A DNA stretch of 64,000 nucleotides, taken from the NCBI GenBank assembly GCA_964057195.1, contig OZ059847.1:9215814-9279813 (forward strand). Reading direction: 5' to 3'. Shown piece after piece: positions 1-11,666 of the stretch. Positions within the stretch are counted from its first letter, which is position 1, and every line of letters starts with the position of its first letter. The translations under genes and the position numbers were made by a program. The notes under the pieces were generated by a model, which searched no databases, had not been told where the DNA came from, and saw nothing but the letters and a program-made list of their open reading frames with translations. The stretch is from Orthosia cruda. Its lineage: Eukaryota; Arthropoda; Insecta; Lepidoptera; Noctuidae.

Positions 1-2
1 GA

Positions 3-1127
3 ATATATTTAATAAAAATAGGACCAAGTAGACGAAAGGGTGAAATTGTTTTGGAAAAACTAAAAGAGGCCGATAAATTGCTGAGTAATTTCAATGAGAG
101 CTTAGACCATTTAAGGCTACTTAAAACCGGATTAAAAGACGAGGAATTATGTAAATTTAATAAATTAAACAAAGATTTTGTTAACCTGTATGACAATATT
201 TTAGATTTGTGTAATAATTCATCGACTGAAGAGTCAATTATTGAACAAAATATGGCGAAATTCGATTTAAAAATCGCCTTGAGCTTATTACCAGTTCTAA
301 ATGACGACGGCACAAATACGAAACAGCTCATTGATGGCGTAGAATACTATGAAACGGAACTTGACGTAGACGGACAAATTAAATTGATAAATTTTGTTTT
401 AAAAAGTCGACTTTCGCAGTCTGCTAAACTTAAACTTAATGCAAAGTATGACAGTGTTAATGAGTTAGTAAAGGCTATTAAAACATGTCTGTTACCAAAA
501 AAATCAGCAACAGCTCTACAACACAAATTGTACAATTTGAAACAAAATGATCTTACTATAGATGACTACGGTAAGAAAATAACTGATTTGTTTGTTGACT
601 TGACGATTTCCCAATCTGAAGGCAATGAGTCTAGCTTCGATATATTGAAGCCTATTAACGAAAAATCAGCCATTAAAAGTTTTGCCGACGGATTAAGAAA
701 TCGTCGACTAAGCACAATAATAGCAGCACGACAGTTTACATCTTTAAGTGATGCCATACAAGCAGCCATCGATGAGGAAGTTTCAACACCGTCCACGTCA
801 GGTGACATTTTATTTATGCGTCGTAATAACAATTACTACCAATATAGGAATTCCAGAGGCCAGGGGATGTCACGAGGACGAGGACAATCAACGCCACCGG
901 CGGAACGGAGGGATGATCGAATATCGCAAACAGGTCGCGGTGGATGGAGATCTCGTGGCCGCGGCACATTTAACCGTGGAGCTAAAGGTAGGATTTTTTT
1001 TAACCAAGCTACTATTCACCAGGAACAGCAACAAAATACGCATATTTTGACAGATTCAAATCCGCGAGAAAATCAATCTGAAAATAACAATGATAATAAT
1101 AATTCAGAAGAGTTTTTTCGTGAATAA
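3..1127 (+). CDS. gag: Gag of a Ty3/gypsy LTR retrotransposon, 5' end off the window
   Basis: The frame is open from the left edge of the window to the TAA at 1125-1127, so the true start lies outside; the first possible near-start in view (TTG at 51) is arbitrary. The product would form the retrotransposon particle. The body is helical and charged. From about position 860 it turns into an Arg/Gly-rich tail (GRGQ, GRGGWRSRGRG) instead of a CCHC zinc knuckle, which is typical of gypsy-group and mdg1/412-like Gag proteins. The protease frame overlaps its end from 1090, as expected for Gag followed by Pol through a frameshift. The frame is undamaged in view. Family assignment comes from the neighbouring pol; the mdg1/412-like placement is tentative. 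Confidence 0.75.
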   Translation: MYLIKIGPSRRKGEIVLEKLKEADKLLSNFNESLDHLRLLKTGLKDEELCKFNKLNKDFVNLYDNILDLCNNSSTEESIIEQNMAKFDLKIALSLLPVLNDDGTNTKQLIDGVEYYETELDVDGQIKLINFVLKSRLSQSAKLKLNAKYDSVNELVKAIKTCLLPKKSATALQHKLYNLKQNDLTIDDYGKKITDLFVDLTISQSEGNESSFDILKPINEKSAIKSFADGLRNRRLSTIIAARQFTSLSDAIQAAIDEEVSTPSTSGDILFMRRNNNYYQYRNSRGQGMSRGRGQSTPPAERRDDRISQTGRGGWRSRGRGTFNRGAKGRIFFNQATIHQEQQQNTHILTDSNPRENQSENNNDNNNSEEFFRE

Positions 1128-1500
1128 AAGCGTTATGATGTCATGTAGTAGCATATATCATATTTCATTACACTCTAAACATAACAATCTTACATATACG
1201 TGGCTAATCGACACCGGTGCATCCATATCGGCCATAAAATATAAACACATTGCTGAGTTGAATGAACCCATCCAAAAAGGAAAACTTGTTGTAAATGGTA
1301 TTGGTGGAAAAATTGAAGCGATCGGTTTTGTTTATCTTGAATTAAGAGCAGGTGAACAAATTCTAAGCCATAAATTCTACGTATTTGAATCCTTACCCTG
1401 TAAGGCAAGTGGCATTTTAGGCCAAGACTTTTTGAGCAAATATCATTCGATTATTAACTTCAAAAATTACTCCTTAGTTATGTATAATAACAATAAATAA
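1090..1500 (+). pseudogene. Retropepsin (protease) segment of the same element
   Basis: Aspartic protease of the retroelement, which would cut the Gag-Pol polyprotein. The active-site triad with context LIDTGASISAI is at about 1204-1236 and the flap/C-terminal signature ILGQDFL at about 1417-1437. The frame overlaps the end of gag by 38 bases, so an earlier programmed shift is plausible. The TAA at 1498-1500 lies in the same frame as the reverse transcriptase that follows from 1501, so this looks like a nonsense mutation in a once continuous pro-pol frame, not a natural boundary. I cannot exclude a natural readthrough stop. Confidence 0.75.
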
Positions 1501-4500
1501 ATTTGTGTGCCTATTACCAAACATAACGAGACGCTAACTATACCCGCTAGGTCCGAAAGCACACATTACATTACGACCGATATAACAGAAGATTGTGTAG
1601 TTTGCGCAGAGCAGATAGGAAACGGAATATTTTTAGCAAGTACAATAGCAAGCCCCGCGGACGGAAAGCTACCAATAAGAATTTTGAACACAACAGAAAA
1701 CGATTTTTATGTACATAGCATTAATCCTAAAATACATAAAGCAAGAGATTATAATATCTGTATATTTGACAAGCCAAAGAAACATGCAGAACGAGTCAAA
1801 AAACTGCTTCCCTTATTAAAATTAGATCATCTAAATAAGGAGGAAAAAATCAGCATTAGGAACATATGCGCAAAGTATAACGATATCTTTTATCTCGAAG
1901 GAGACCAACTCACTACGACAACTATATATAAACATTCAATAACAATACAACCCGGTACTAGACCAAGTTACAGCAAACCTTACAGGCTCCCACATTCACA
2001 AAAAGGGGAAATACAGAATCAAATTAACCGCATGCTCGAACAAGGTATAATAGAACCCTGTAATAGCGAATGGTCTAGTCCCGTTCTATTAGTACCAAAG
2101 AAATCAAATGGAGAGAAGAAATGGCGTCTAGTCATTGATTACCGAAAGTTAAATAACTGTGTTCAAAATGATAAATTCCCACTGCCAAATATTCATGAGA
2201 TATTAGACTCGCTATCTGGTTGCATTTATTTTACGCACTTAGACTTAAGCCAAGGGTTTTATAACGTGGAACTTGAACCAGATAGTAGGAAATTTACAGC
2301 TTTTCATTCAGGTCAATATCAAATGACTAGAATGCCAATGGGTCTTAAGACAAGCCCGAACTCATTTGCCCGAATGATGACAATGGCAATGGCGGGCCTT
2401 AATTATGAAAAATGTTTATGTTATCAGGACGATTTAATTATAATGGGACGGGACTTATCAAATCATAACAAAAATTTAATCGAAGTACTAGAAAGATTAC
2501 GCAGTGTCAATTTAAAATTAAATCCGATGAAATGCGACTTTCTTAAAAAGGAAATGCTCTATTTAGGCCACGTCGTAACAGATAACGGTGTACTACCCGA
2601 TCCAGAAAAGATTAGTGCTATACAAAACTATCCAATTCCTCAAAACACAAATGAAGTAAAGCGTTTTGTAGCCTTAGCGAATTATTATCGCAAATTTATT
2701 CCAAATTTTGCTGAAATTGCAAACAGTTTAAATATTTTGTGTAGAAAAAATGTAGAATTCATTTGGAATAGCGACGCACAAAAGGCATTTCAGACACTTA
2801 AAGAATGTATGTCTACACCACCAGTTCTCCAATATCCGGATTTATCAGATAAAAATCAGTTTATTGTACAAACTGATGCGTCAGGGTACGCGATAGGAGC
2901 GGTTTTATCCAACGGCAATGGTCGGCCAGTCGCTTACGCCAGTAGGAGTTTAAACAAAGCTGAACGTAATTACCCGACTATTGAAAAAGAACTCCTGGCT
3001 ATAGTATGGGCCGTAAAACATTATAGACCCTATTTGTATGGTCGTCCATTCAAAATAGTAACTGACCACAAACCACTGGTATATTTATTTAGTTTAAAGG
3101 AGCCATCAAGTAGGCTGCTCAAATTTAGATTATGTTTAGAAGAATATGACTATTTAATAGAATATGTCAAAGGTCAACAAAATGCAGCCGCCGATGCTTT
3201 ATCTCGAATTCCAATATCATCGAAAGATTTAAAGAACATGCACGAAAGTTTATTTGTAATGACACGAGCACAGATAAAACGATTAGAACAAACTTCTCAT
3301 ATTCCGGAAGATACCGCAGACAACTGTGTCCCGGATCAAGAAGATCAAGCAAGGATTGTGGGAACAATTAACAAGCCTAGTAATGCAGTAGAGCTGCAAT
3401 TCATTGATAAAACAAGTCTAAACAGGCTACAAAAAACGAATAGAATATATAAGGGAAATAATATATTTTCATATGATCAAGCAAAAATGATGTTGTATAT
3501 AAATCCATCTGCTCGATCACAACTGACGCCAGCCGCATTTGTGAGAGCGATGTGCGATTTCTGTAAAGTTAATGATATACATGAAATATGTTTCGTGAAA
3601 AATAAATCCCATAACTTATTCTTAGGAAAAATAACTAATGAGGTTAAAAGATATACTAAATGGGAAGGACCGCGATTGTGTATTTTAAATAATATAGAAA
3701 AAGTAGATAATTTAGAAGATCGGAGAGTCATTTTAAATGACTTTCACTTATTACCCACAAGTGGCCACGCAGGCACAAAAAGAATGTTTAACAACATTAA
3801 AAAATATTATTTCTGGCCGGGTCTCGAAAAGGATATAAATAACTATGTTAAAAAATGCCCTATATGTCAAAAACAAAAGTATACGGTTATGGTAAAAGAA
3901 CCCATGGTAATAACCACAACGGCACAATCATCATTTGAGAAGATATTTTTAGACATAGTAGGGCCTCTTGATAGAGATTACTATAACTACACGTATATTT
4001 TAACACTTCAATGTGAACTATCAAAATATGTATGCGCTTTTCCACTAGTGAATAGAACAGCAGCTGAAGTCGCTCGTGTGTTCGTCAACAACTTCATCCT
4101 CGTGCACGGTGTGCCTCGGGAAATCGCTACTGACAGAGGAACGGAGTTTATGTCAGAGACATTCAAAGCGGTATGTACAATTCTTAATATTTCCAAACTG
4201 AACTCAACAGCCTATCATCACCAGAGCATTGGTGCACTGGAGAATTCTCACAAAACCCTAGGGGCCTTTTTAAGAATGCACATCAATCAAAGACCAGACT
4301 CATGGAGTTCATGGTTACCTTTTTGGGCCTTTGCATACAACACCACAGTACATTCATCGACAAAATTTACTCCCTTCGAACTTGTGTATGGAAAGAAATG
4401 TAACTTACCAAGTAACCTTTTAAGAACAGTAGAACCACTATACAATTATGACAGTTATCCCCTTGAGCTTAAATATAGATTACAGATTTCACAAACAGAA

Positions 4501-4743
4501 GCACGGGAAAACTTGATTAACTCGAAATTAGAAAGGAAAAACAGATATGATAAATATGTAAGACCTGTAGAATATAAACCAAATGATAAAATATTGATTA
4601 AAAATTAAACTGGTAATAAGCTCTCAAACCTTTATACTGGTCCCTACACTGTTATTAGAGATTTGTCGCCAAATGTAGAGGTAAACATTAATGGAAAAAT
4701 TGATGTTATTCATAAAAACAGAACGAAGTTGTATTACTCATAA
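1501..4743 (+). pseudogene. pol: Pol (reverse transcriptase, RNase H, integrase) of the Ty3/gypsy element
   Basis: Same frame as the protease. The order RT-RNase H-integrase is that of Ty3/gypsy. RT shows WRLVIDYRKLN, LDLSQGFYNV and the catalytic box YQDD (2422-2433). RNase H begins near FIVQTDASGYAIGAVL and has TDHKPL. Integrase has an H-H-C-C zinc-binding region around 3745-3880 and catalytic D (FLDIVGPLD), D (ATDRGTEF) and E (HHQSIGALENSHK). A second in-frame TAA at 4606-4608 cuts off the last 45 codons, which contain the GPY-type end module (LYTGPYTV); the frame then runs on to its own TAA at 4741-4743. With two stops, this copy should not make full-length Pol. Confidence 0.85.
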
Positions 4744-5108
4744 AGTCATAATATATTGTATACTTAGCAACAATACCTAGGTTACTGACCTTCGTTGCGA
4801 TCGTGGCTGTAAAATGATATGCACTCGTGATGCCCTGAATGAATGGTGCCAACAAAAAGTACTTACATGTTTTATTTGTAAACACAAGCGATACAACAAC
4901 TGTAATCTTAGTTATAAGTTGTTTATTAATATACTTATATAAAAAAAAAAAAAAAATATATAAAAAAAAAAAAAACCTGCGAGTAACTCAAACGCATAAC
5001 CATTACTCATAGATAATAAACAGTAATTTAACATTAAATTTGTAACCACATTACGTAGTTTTATACATATATATAAAAAAAAAAAAAAAAAGTATCCATG
5101 CAAAGGAA
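4744..5108. other. A/T-rich tail after the gypsy element, no gene
   Basis: There is no ORF here. The stretch holds three poly(A) runs next to TATA steps (about 4940-4955, 4962-4975 and 5073-5090). The 3' LTR of the preceding element should start here, but I could not place its TG end or a polypurine tract, so any LTR is unrecognised, lost or very divergent. Confidence 0.5.
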
Positions 5109-5852
5109 TATTTTTTTTTTTTTTTATTGCCTTTGACCGTATCTACATTAAAATTTACAAGGAATAAAAAAGGATTCTACCGTGCATTCGGAAAGTAGCT
5201 TGTTATGGAGAAGAATGCACAAGAAACTCAATTTTAACTCTTTAAAAAAAAAAAAGTTTTTTTTACAATATTTAGGTACATAAGTACATACATTAATAAA
5301 TTTATATGTGTGAGGACAATGCACCCAGAACCACTACACACTATACTACGTACAGGTACAAAGTATTAAAAGTACTCACACATGTACTGAGCAGTTACAT
5401 AATAGGTACTAGAAAAACATTAGCATCCGAAGCAGTTAAGTAAAGACCAATCCCAACTGACAGCGCCCGTTCACGAACATGACGCATGAATCGGCACCAC
5501 CCAGCTCAACCATCATGAAGGGAACCGAATGATCCAACACACGCGCCACCATCAGAGAGACATTTGAGAGAGCATGACACACTCAACTACCAGGGCAAAC
5601 ACAAGTCATCGAACGACAGGTACAGCATATGGTAGATTTACAGTTGGGTACATAGTACTCACACACGCGCTGCGCAGTCACACAACACTAAAAGAAATTG
5701 AGTCATACAATCTTCAGCAGGTCCAACAATTCTACAAAACTAAAATGTTCTGCATATCACTTGTTTTTGCGCCCTAGTGGTTGTGGAGCAAGACTAGCAT
5801 TGAGCCAAGCATTTTTATCAGTGATGTAATCCCCCAACTTATAATATGCCTG
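5109..5852 (-). mobile_element. 5'-truncated 3' end of LINE-A family
   Basis: This stretch is collinear with 12455-13140, the 3' end of LINE-A. Shared landmarks include GTAGCTTGTTATGGAGAAGA and a block of several hundred bases that begins near 5438 and 12700. On the minus strand 5757-5852 encodes the last 30 or so codons of LINE-A ORF2, ending at the same stop (TCA on the + strand at 5757-5759). Similarity stops abruptly at about 5852. On the minus strand the element ends in a T-run on the + strand at 5110-5125, as a 3' tail would. This is a typical dead-on-arrival LINE insertion. Confidence 0.85.
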
Positions 5853-8114
5853 ACACATCTTGTTATTATAATAGTAAAAAGTTCACTTGAGAGTGTAATT
5901 GTTATTTATTTATAGTCTTCAGGGATTTATAACACTCATTCATAAAGAAGTAATTACAATTTTATTAGTATTTTGTGGATAAGAATATATTTTGTAATTA
6001 AATGCTAAATTATGTGTCCTTTAAATTTCGCAACCAAAACCAAACTAAAAAACTGACACCCGTCTTTCCTCATTCTGTGTCATATCTTCTGAATTTCAAA
6101 TTCAAATCCATTATGAATAATCATGACCCGAACGAATAAAAACGGTTTACAGAAGGGGCAGTATGCCGCTGCCCTAATTATGAAAATTGAAATGAAAACC
6201 AGCTTATAGAAGATCTAGAAGAAAAAGTGTCCATGGTATGTTATGTCTTAAAAAAATAAATTGGACGGACAGATGTCAGGTCAGATGAAAATGTCAGAGT
6301 AAAAAATATTTAAGATTTTACAAATTAGCAGTAGAAATAAGTTGTGGATGTTAAATCAATCAGCGATAACTAAAAGTATACTTTTCAGGTGCTAACAGTA
6401 TCGAAGAATACATAAAAGGGAGTCACATGAGTTGACACAATTTCAAAAGATAAAAGGTGTGGTTTGTATAGTATTATAAAAAGTAAATAGACTAAAATAT
6501 GTGGATCTGTACAGCAGAAAACCACAAGTTATGTCAAGGAAAGAATCACTCGTTTATAATAAGTTTAAGGAATTGGTATCGTTCTCATTTAAAGAAAACC
6601 TCTCACCAGTTGATGAAGATGATTATAGATAGATCCCTCAAATCAAATTTTAATTACGGACAACAACATGTATGGCAATCGTCTTACAATTCAATAAAGT
6701 TCGAATAAGCAAATTAATGCATGATGCAATTTTGCTGTGTTTGATATTGTAAAGGAGCATTTATACATACACAGCGGCTACCTGATACGTTTCCAGACGC
6801 TTATCATCAGGTGATTTACGAATGATTACGGCGCGGCGCGCCTAACCGTTGAACGACACATGCTCCGTTTTGACGGTGATTATACGGGCGGACTAGACCG
6901 CAGGACGGTAAGTGTATAATCATGCAAAACTAACAGAATACTTATAAAAAGAGAGAAGTGACAACTACTAAATAACACATTACTTGTACGTTAACATGTA
7001 GTAGGGTCGTTTGTTTGAATTAATTTAATTAAAATTTGGATTTCCTCGAGCCAATCTAGTCACTAAAAATAGAATGTGTGCGTGTATGCCTGTGCGCTAT
7101 TTTTTACTTTCGTGGATAGAAATGAGACAATCTGTTCCAAAGTTTAGTTTAATTTTTACGGTATCCTAAAGTTCAGATGCAATCGGTGTCCAATCTAGGG
7201 TCACAGAAAACGGAGTTCGTGTTTAGCCTATGTGGTAATGCAATTTCTCTAACTTTTGTGGAGATGTATGAGACAATCTATCCTGAATTTTAGGTTAGCG
7301 GGGTGCAGGAAAGGAGCCTCCTCGTGGCTTACCCTGGAAGCAGTTAGACACGGTATCGCAGTGTCTAGGCGCCTGGACACTGCGATATCCGTGTCTTTAA
7401 CTTGGTAATATTGAGTTTAGAACTAAAATAGTCGAACAGGCGTCGAACCAGTATTTTACTGCACAAACAAACGAGTTTCAAAAAGTGGAGTAGCATCCAA
7501 ACCACAAACGTTATGGAATAGGCGCCTAACCAGTATTTTACTGTACTATTTATTTATTATTTATTTATTAATTAGTTTATCCTCGCACTGGAACGCCTTA
7601 CACCAATGGAGCACAATCTTATAATAAACTCACTATAAGACTATATGACAACTACTGCTACTACTACCTACTACTACTTGACTTTTTTACTCCACCGAAA
7701 GCGACGAAGGCGAACGAAGTGAACCGTGGAAAACGACAGGTGGGGTAGAATGCCCTATAATATCCTACTTAGGTGTTTCTTTAATTGTATTGGAGAGCAG
7801 AAATACAAAATTTCAAGTAATGTTAATAATAAACAATTTATTTGTCATACAAAATTTAACACCCCTTTTTAACCCTTTAAGGACGCTGTTACATTTTCGA
7901 CGAACTCAAATTTAGGTATCTAGTAGCACACAACAACATTACGCGCACGCACTCATTGAAACTACTGAGCGCTAGATTTTATACATCACTCAAATAATAT
8001 TGGTCCTTGTTATTATTTTTTAATTTTATTGAAGTTGATTCAGGAAGGTTAGTTGGCACTTTGGAAATGCATTTGGTAACTATTATAAACCGTCGTCGTA
8101 AAAAGTAGGTTCTA
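5853..8114. other. Intergenic, no recognisable gene
   Basis: No ORF with family features was found on either strand. The phrase ATGAGACAATCT recurs near 7120 and 7268, and ACCAGTATTTTACTG recurs near 7448 and 7528, so the region contains old local repeats. A long hairpin at 7347-7395 is listed separately. The 69-codon + frame near 6499 has no features and is probably chance. Confidence 0.5.
7347..7395. repeat. Near-perfect 49-base palindrome
   Basis: Arms 7347-7365 and 7376-7395 are reverse complements with one bulged base. The ten bases between are themselves almost palindromic (core GGCGCC), so the whole block can fold on itself. No ORF or transposon end was recognised at either side. Confidence 0.75.
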
Positions 8115-8260
8115 TTTTCAACCGACTTTAAAAAAAGGAGGTGCTCTATCTATTCGACCCGTATGTATCCGCGATTTTCTTTAAAACTACTTATCCGATA
8201 CTATCGGGTTTACGTCGATTAATGTATGTGTTTTCAGGGAAGGTTTTATTGTATAATATA
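8115..8260. repeat. Dispersed lepidopteran repeat (CAACCGACTT...AAAGGAGG type)
   Basis: It begins with CAACCGACTTTAAAAAAAGG, which is the reverse complement of the right end of the repeat at 37275-37790 (near 37760-37785). From memory this end sequence is common across moth and butterfly genomes. No coding capacity is visible and the inner boundary is not clear. Confidence 0.55.
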
Positions 8261-8633
8261 TTAGGATATGATAAAGATCTTCGGAGATAGACAATGGAAC
8301 TCTTCAATAACAAATAGCAAATGACCTGCGATTAGTGTGATCGTATAGTTATGTTTTGTTTTCACCATACCATAATATAAAATCACGCTTGTACGTTTTA
8401 AGGGGTTAACAGATTTATTTAGTATACCTACCCAATATGGGGTACCAACAAAAACTAAAAAGAGAAAAATAATAACTTTTCCGTGTCGAAAAACGAAAAA
8501 CAATAGATAGACCGACACCGACTTTCGAAAAGAGAATTAGCTTTCACTTTGTTGTAGTAAGTAGGTATTTTTAAAAATACGTAACGTAAAATAAGTAGAT
8601 ACCTAAAACGAAATAATTTCCGGTCACAAGGAT

Positions 8634-8900
8634 TAAAAAACCGGCCAAGTGTGAGTCGGACTCGCGCACGACGGGTTCCGTACCATTATTGCAAACAACG
8701 GCAAAAAAACACGTTTTTTGTATGGGAGCCCCAATATTTATTTTATTCTGTTTTAGTATTTGTTGTTATAGCGGCAACAGAAATACATAATCTGTGAAAA
8801 TTTCAACTGCCTAGCTATCACGGTTCATGAGATACATGCTGGTGACAGACAGACAGACAGACGGACCGCGGAGTCTTATTAATAGGGGAAACCCTAAAAA
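8634..8900. repeat. Dispersed arthropod repeat (GGCCAAGTG...GAGTCGGACTCG type)
   Basis: It contains GTGAGTCGGACTCGCGCACG, GGGTTCCGTACC, a CACGGTTCATGAGATAC block and a GACAGACAGACAGACGGAC run, in that order. I recognise this arrangement as a very abundant repeat of Lepidoptera and other arthropods. The usual right end (GGTACGGAACCC, the inverse of the left GGGTTCCGTACC) is shortened here to GGGGAAACCC. Non-coding; class uncertain (SINE- or MITE-like). Confidence 0.65.
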
Positions 8901-9000
8901 TGACTTGAACATTTTGCATTACATATTATATAATATAAAATATTACCATCAATTTTTTTTGGAGTATTACTTAATGAGCATCAGCTAATGACATACTACC

Positions 9001-9395
9001 CAAAAACCATGAAAATGTCACCCATGACGAAAAGATGTCAAATTTTCGCCGGCGCCATCTTGAATTTTTGGTTTTGACCCCGTATTCGATATGAGCGACC
9101 CCAAAATCCATGACAATGACACCCATGACGCAAAGATGTCAAATTTTCGTCGGCGCCATCTTGTATTTTGGTTTTGACCCCATATTAGATATAAGCGACG
9201 CCAAAAACCATGAAAATGACACCTATATCGAAAAGCGGTCAAATTTTCGTCGGCGCCATCTTGTATTTTGGTTTTGACCCCATATTCGATATAAGCGACG
9301 CCAAAAACCATGAAAATGACACCCATATCGAAAAGCGGTCAAATTTTCGTCGCCGCCATCTTGTATTTTGGTTTGACCCCGTATCCGTCATACAT
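9001..9395. repeat. Four-copy tandem repeat of about 100 bp
   Basis: Units start at 9001, 9102, 9202 and 9302, each opening with CAAAA(A/T)CCATGA and carrying GCCGCCATCTTG or a variant late in the unit. Periods are 101, 100 and 100 bases, and the third and fourth units are closest to each other. Apparent ORFs on both strands here (9018-9326, 9210-9436) only read the repeat and are not genes. Confidence 0.9.
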
Positions 9396-11221
9396 ACAAA
9401 CCGGTTCAAATCATAAATCTCCTCCCACCCATCCACTTCTAACCTTCACCGCCGCCAGCTTAACCTTACCCATCCAAATCTTAACCTTACTAAGAGCTGC
9501 TTAAACCCACCCATCCATTTCTCAACCTTATCAACAACTGCTTAACAATACCTATCCAAATCCCGATCATACCCAACATAATTTCTAAATCACATTCTAA
9601 TAATAAAAGGAAACTCAAACATACTTTTATTTCGGTCCGGTAAAATATAAACTCCTTTCGATCACGACATACGACTCACGCATGCACACTACAATATTTT
9701 CTATTACTTTTATCGTATTTATTTTTTGCAAAAGAGCGATACGCTCGTCCTTCCACGAGCGCTTCTGAGCGCGGAATGATACGCTTCGAGTGCAAAATGT
9801 ATGAGAAGTCGGCAAGTGTTTTTATTGTAGCTAATAATTAAAATATATATTGATTTGGGTAAAAAATAATTATCTGAACCTGTAAAGGACTATATATACC
9901 GCAATTTTTTTATAATTTTGAAGATAAAAAATGCTGTAAAATTAACTAAACTGGGACCTATTCGGACCCTACTTTTTTAATATTTTTGCGATTATCGTGA
10001 TGGGCAAAACGTATTTGTGCGAAAATTTTGTATGATGTCATGCAATTTTTCTGATGCCAATCTGGAACTGAATATATTATCTTTAAATTAAGACCATGAT
10101 ATCTTCACATCTGTGATTGCATATACCTTAAAATTGTACCTGAAAAGCACTGTTATTTGTAGAAAAATGTAATAGCGTCCTTAACTATAGACATAAAAAA
10201 AATCCTTGTAGACCTATTTTATAATTTTTTAATTAATATCATAATTGCCAGACTGAAGTGTAAGTTAGGTACATCACTGTCACCATATCGTTTTAACTTC
10301 CAATAATAGTCGGCCAAGGCCAGTCAAGGGCTATTGCCAGTGTTAGTATAATAATAACACATCAACAACACCAAAACTTGACCATCGATAACTAACTTGA
10401 AATTATGACCTGACAAGGGCCACCCCGGCGAACCACAGACCGCCATACCGTACACAAAACCAGAATGTTGAATAATGAACACTCTTGGCCATAGTCATAA
10501 CAAAATGAAAACGACTCCACCAGATTGGTATAAAGATCAGTGTGTATGGATCTTTCCACACGTCCACACTCTCCTCCTTGACCTGTCCAGCTCCTTGGTT
10601 GTTGCTAGCTTCCTTGCAGCTCCACTCTTTTTTTTTCATTATACAAGACTGAGGGTAGTCGCAGAAACGAACCACAACAGATTTCACTTCAACTGACACC
10701 GCAGTGGCGGTTACATTCATGCAAAAATGAATGTAACCGCCACTTTCACTAACATTGTTTTTACGTGTGATCTCATTAGCACGACTGAACCCCAATTCTG
10801 ATGTCGCATCAAGGCTGGCCGATAGATGCAAACCATCTGGAAGTCAGGATGTATACCCTTAGGTTAAGACATCGTGTATGGGCAGGTTAGTGGGTACAAT
10901 CGTGCAAATGAAATCACAGAAATTATTCGATACACTGAGTATATTCAAATAGATACAAGTTACATTCCTGCTTACTAATATTACGGATCGACACTGATTC
11001 TACGACGTGTTAGCTCTAAGGCTGTCAAGACTTAACTGCTCTATTCCACTGTCCCCACCGCGCAAACGCTTAGTAAAAGCGCGCCAATGCGTAGTTGTTC
11101 TTGCTTTGCCGCCAGATGGCGTGCTTGCGATTTGTTTTGACGTCCGTACTATTGACTAAACCCGACTTAAATATACTTAAATATATGTAACTATATATTT
11201 AACTAATTATAGTTTATTTTC
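9396..11221. other. Intergenic, no supported gene
   Basis: Mixed AT-rich sequence. A 142-codon minus frame (10403-10831) is open, but it crosses a perfect palindrome (10703-10744) and shows no domain or signal, so I do not call it. A short cluster around 9730-9790 reads GAGCGATACGCTC and similar small inverted steps. Confidence 0.5.
10703..10744. repeat. Perfect 18-bp inverted repeat
   Basis: AGTGGCGGTTACATTCAT at 10703-10720 is exactly complemented at 10727-10744, with a six-base loop GCAAAA. It could form a strong hairpin. No flanking coding or transposon context explains it. Confidence 0.85.
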
Positions 11222-11648
11222 TACGTTGCTCTCGATTCCATCTAAGGCTTTTTGCAAGATCCTCCTGGATAGATTGGTTGAGGATAGAGCAGGCTGGTTT
11301 CCGCCCAAACCACTCCTGTACGGACCAGATCAACACTCTCCGTATCATACTGGAACAGGCATCAGAATAGCAGAGGAAGAATTATCTAACTTTTGTAAGC
11401 TTCGAAAAGGCCTTTGATACGCTGAAGTGGTCTAGTATCTGGTCCCGCCTACTGGACATTGGAGTGCCGCCGAAAATAGTCCATTTGTTGCAGAGTATTT
11501 ACAAGAAATATTCCTGTAAGGTTACTCATGACGGTCTCATATCGGATGACATAACAGTACACGCTGATGTCCGCCAAGGCTGCCTCCTGTCACCACTCCT
11601 CTCACTAGTCGTTCTTGACGGAATTATGCTTCGCATCTATGATAACAG
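11222..11648 (+). pseudogene. RTE-type LINE reverse transcriptase, first part
   Basis: Decayed RT in several frames. Recognisable pieces are LLSIPSKAFCKILLDRL, a damaged region matching the usual QAGFRPNRSCTDQI step, FEKAFDTLKWSSIWSRLLD, and VRQGCLLSPLL (the RT box that precedes the catalytic ADD). At least two frameshifts break the frame near 11290-11410. The frame is interrupted at 11648 by a DNA transposon and resumes at 17978, where the catalytic box follows. 5' parts of the element (endonuclease) are not visible upstream. Confidence 0.8.
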
Positions 11649-11666
11649 CCCAACTAGCACACAAGC
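11649..11666. repeat. Left terminal inverted repeat of the DNA transposon
   Basis: CCCAACTAGCACACAAGC, directly after AACAG of the interrupted RTE frame. Pairs with 17960-17977. Confidence 0.85.

Noticed and set aside
4744..5108. 3' LTR of the first gypsy element
   Set aside because: No TG...CA borders, polypurine tract or second copy to compare within the window.
8261..8518. 85-codon hydrophobic minus-strand ORF
   Set aside because: Hydrophobicity follows from T-rich composition; it is flanked by repeats and has no features.
9001..9395. CRISPR array
   Set aside because: Units are continuous 100-bp repeats without spacers, in eukaryotic DNA.
9018..9436. Repeated peptides (MVFGVAYIEYGVKTK type) as a repeat protein
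   Set aside because: They merely translate the 100-bp tandem array; several frames and both strands are open.
10403..10831. 142-codon minus-strand ORF
   Set aside because: No domain, signal or repeat of family type, and it reads through a perfect palindrome.
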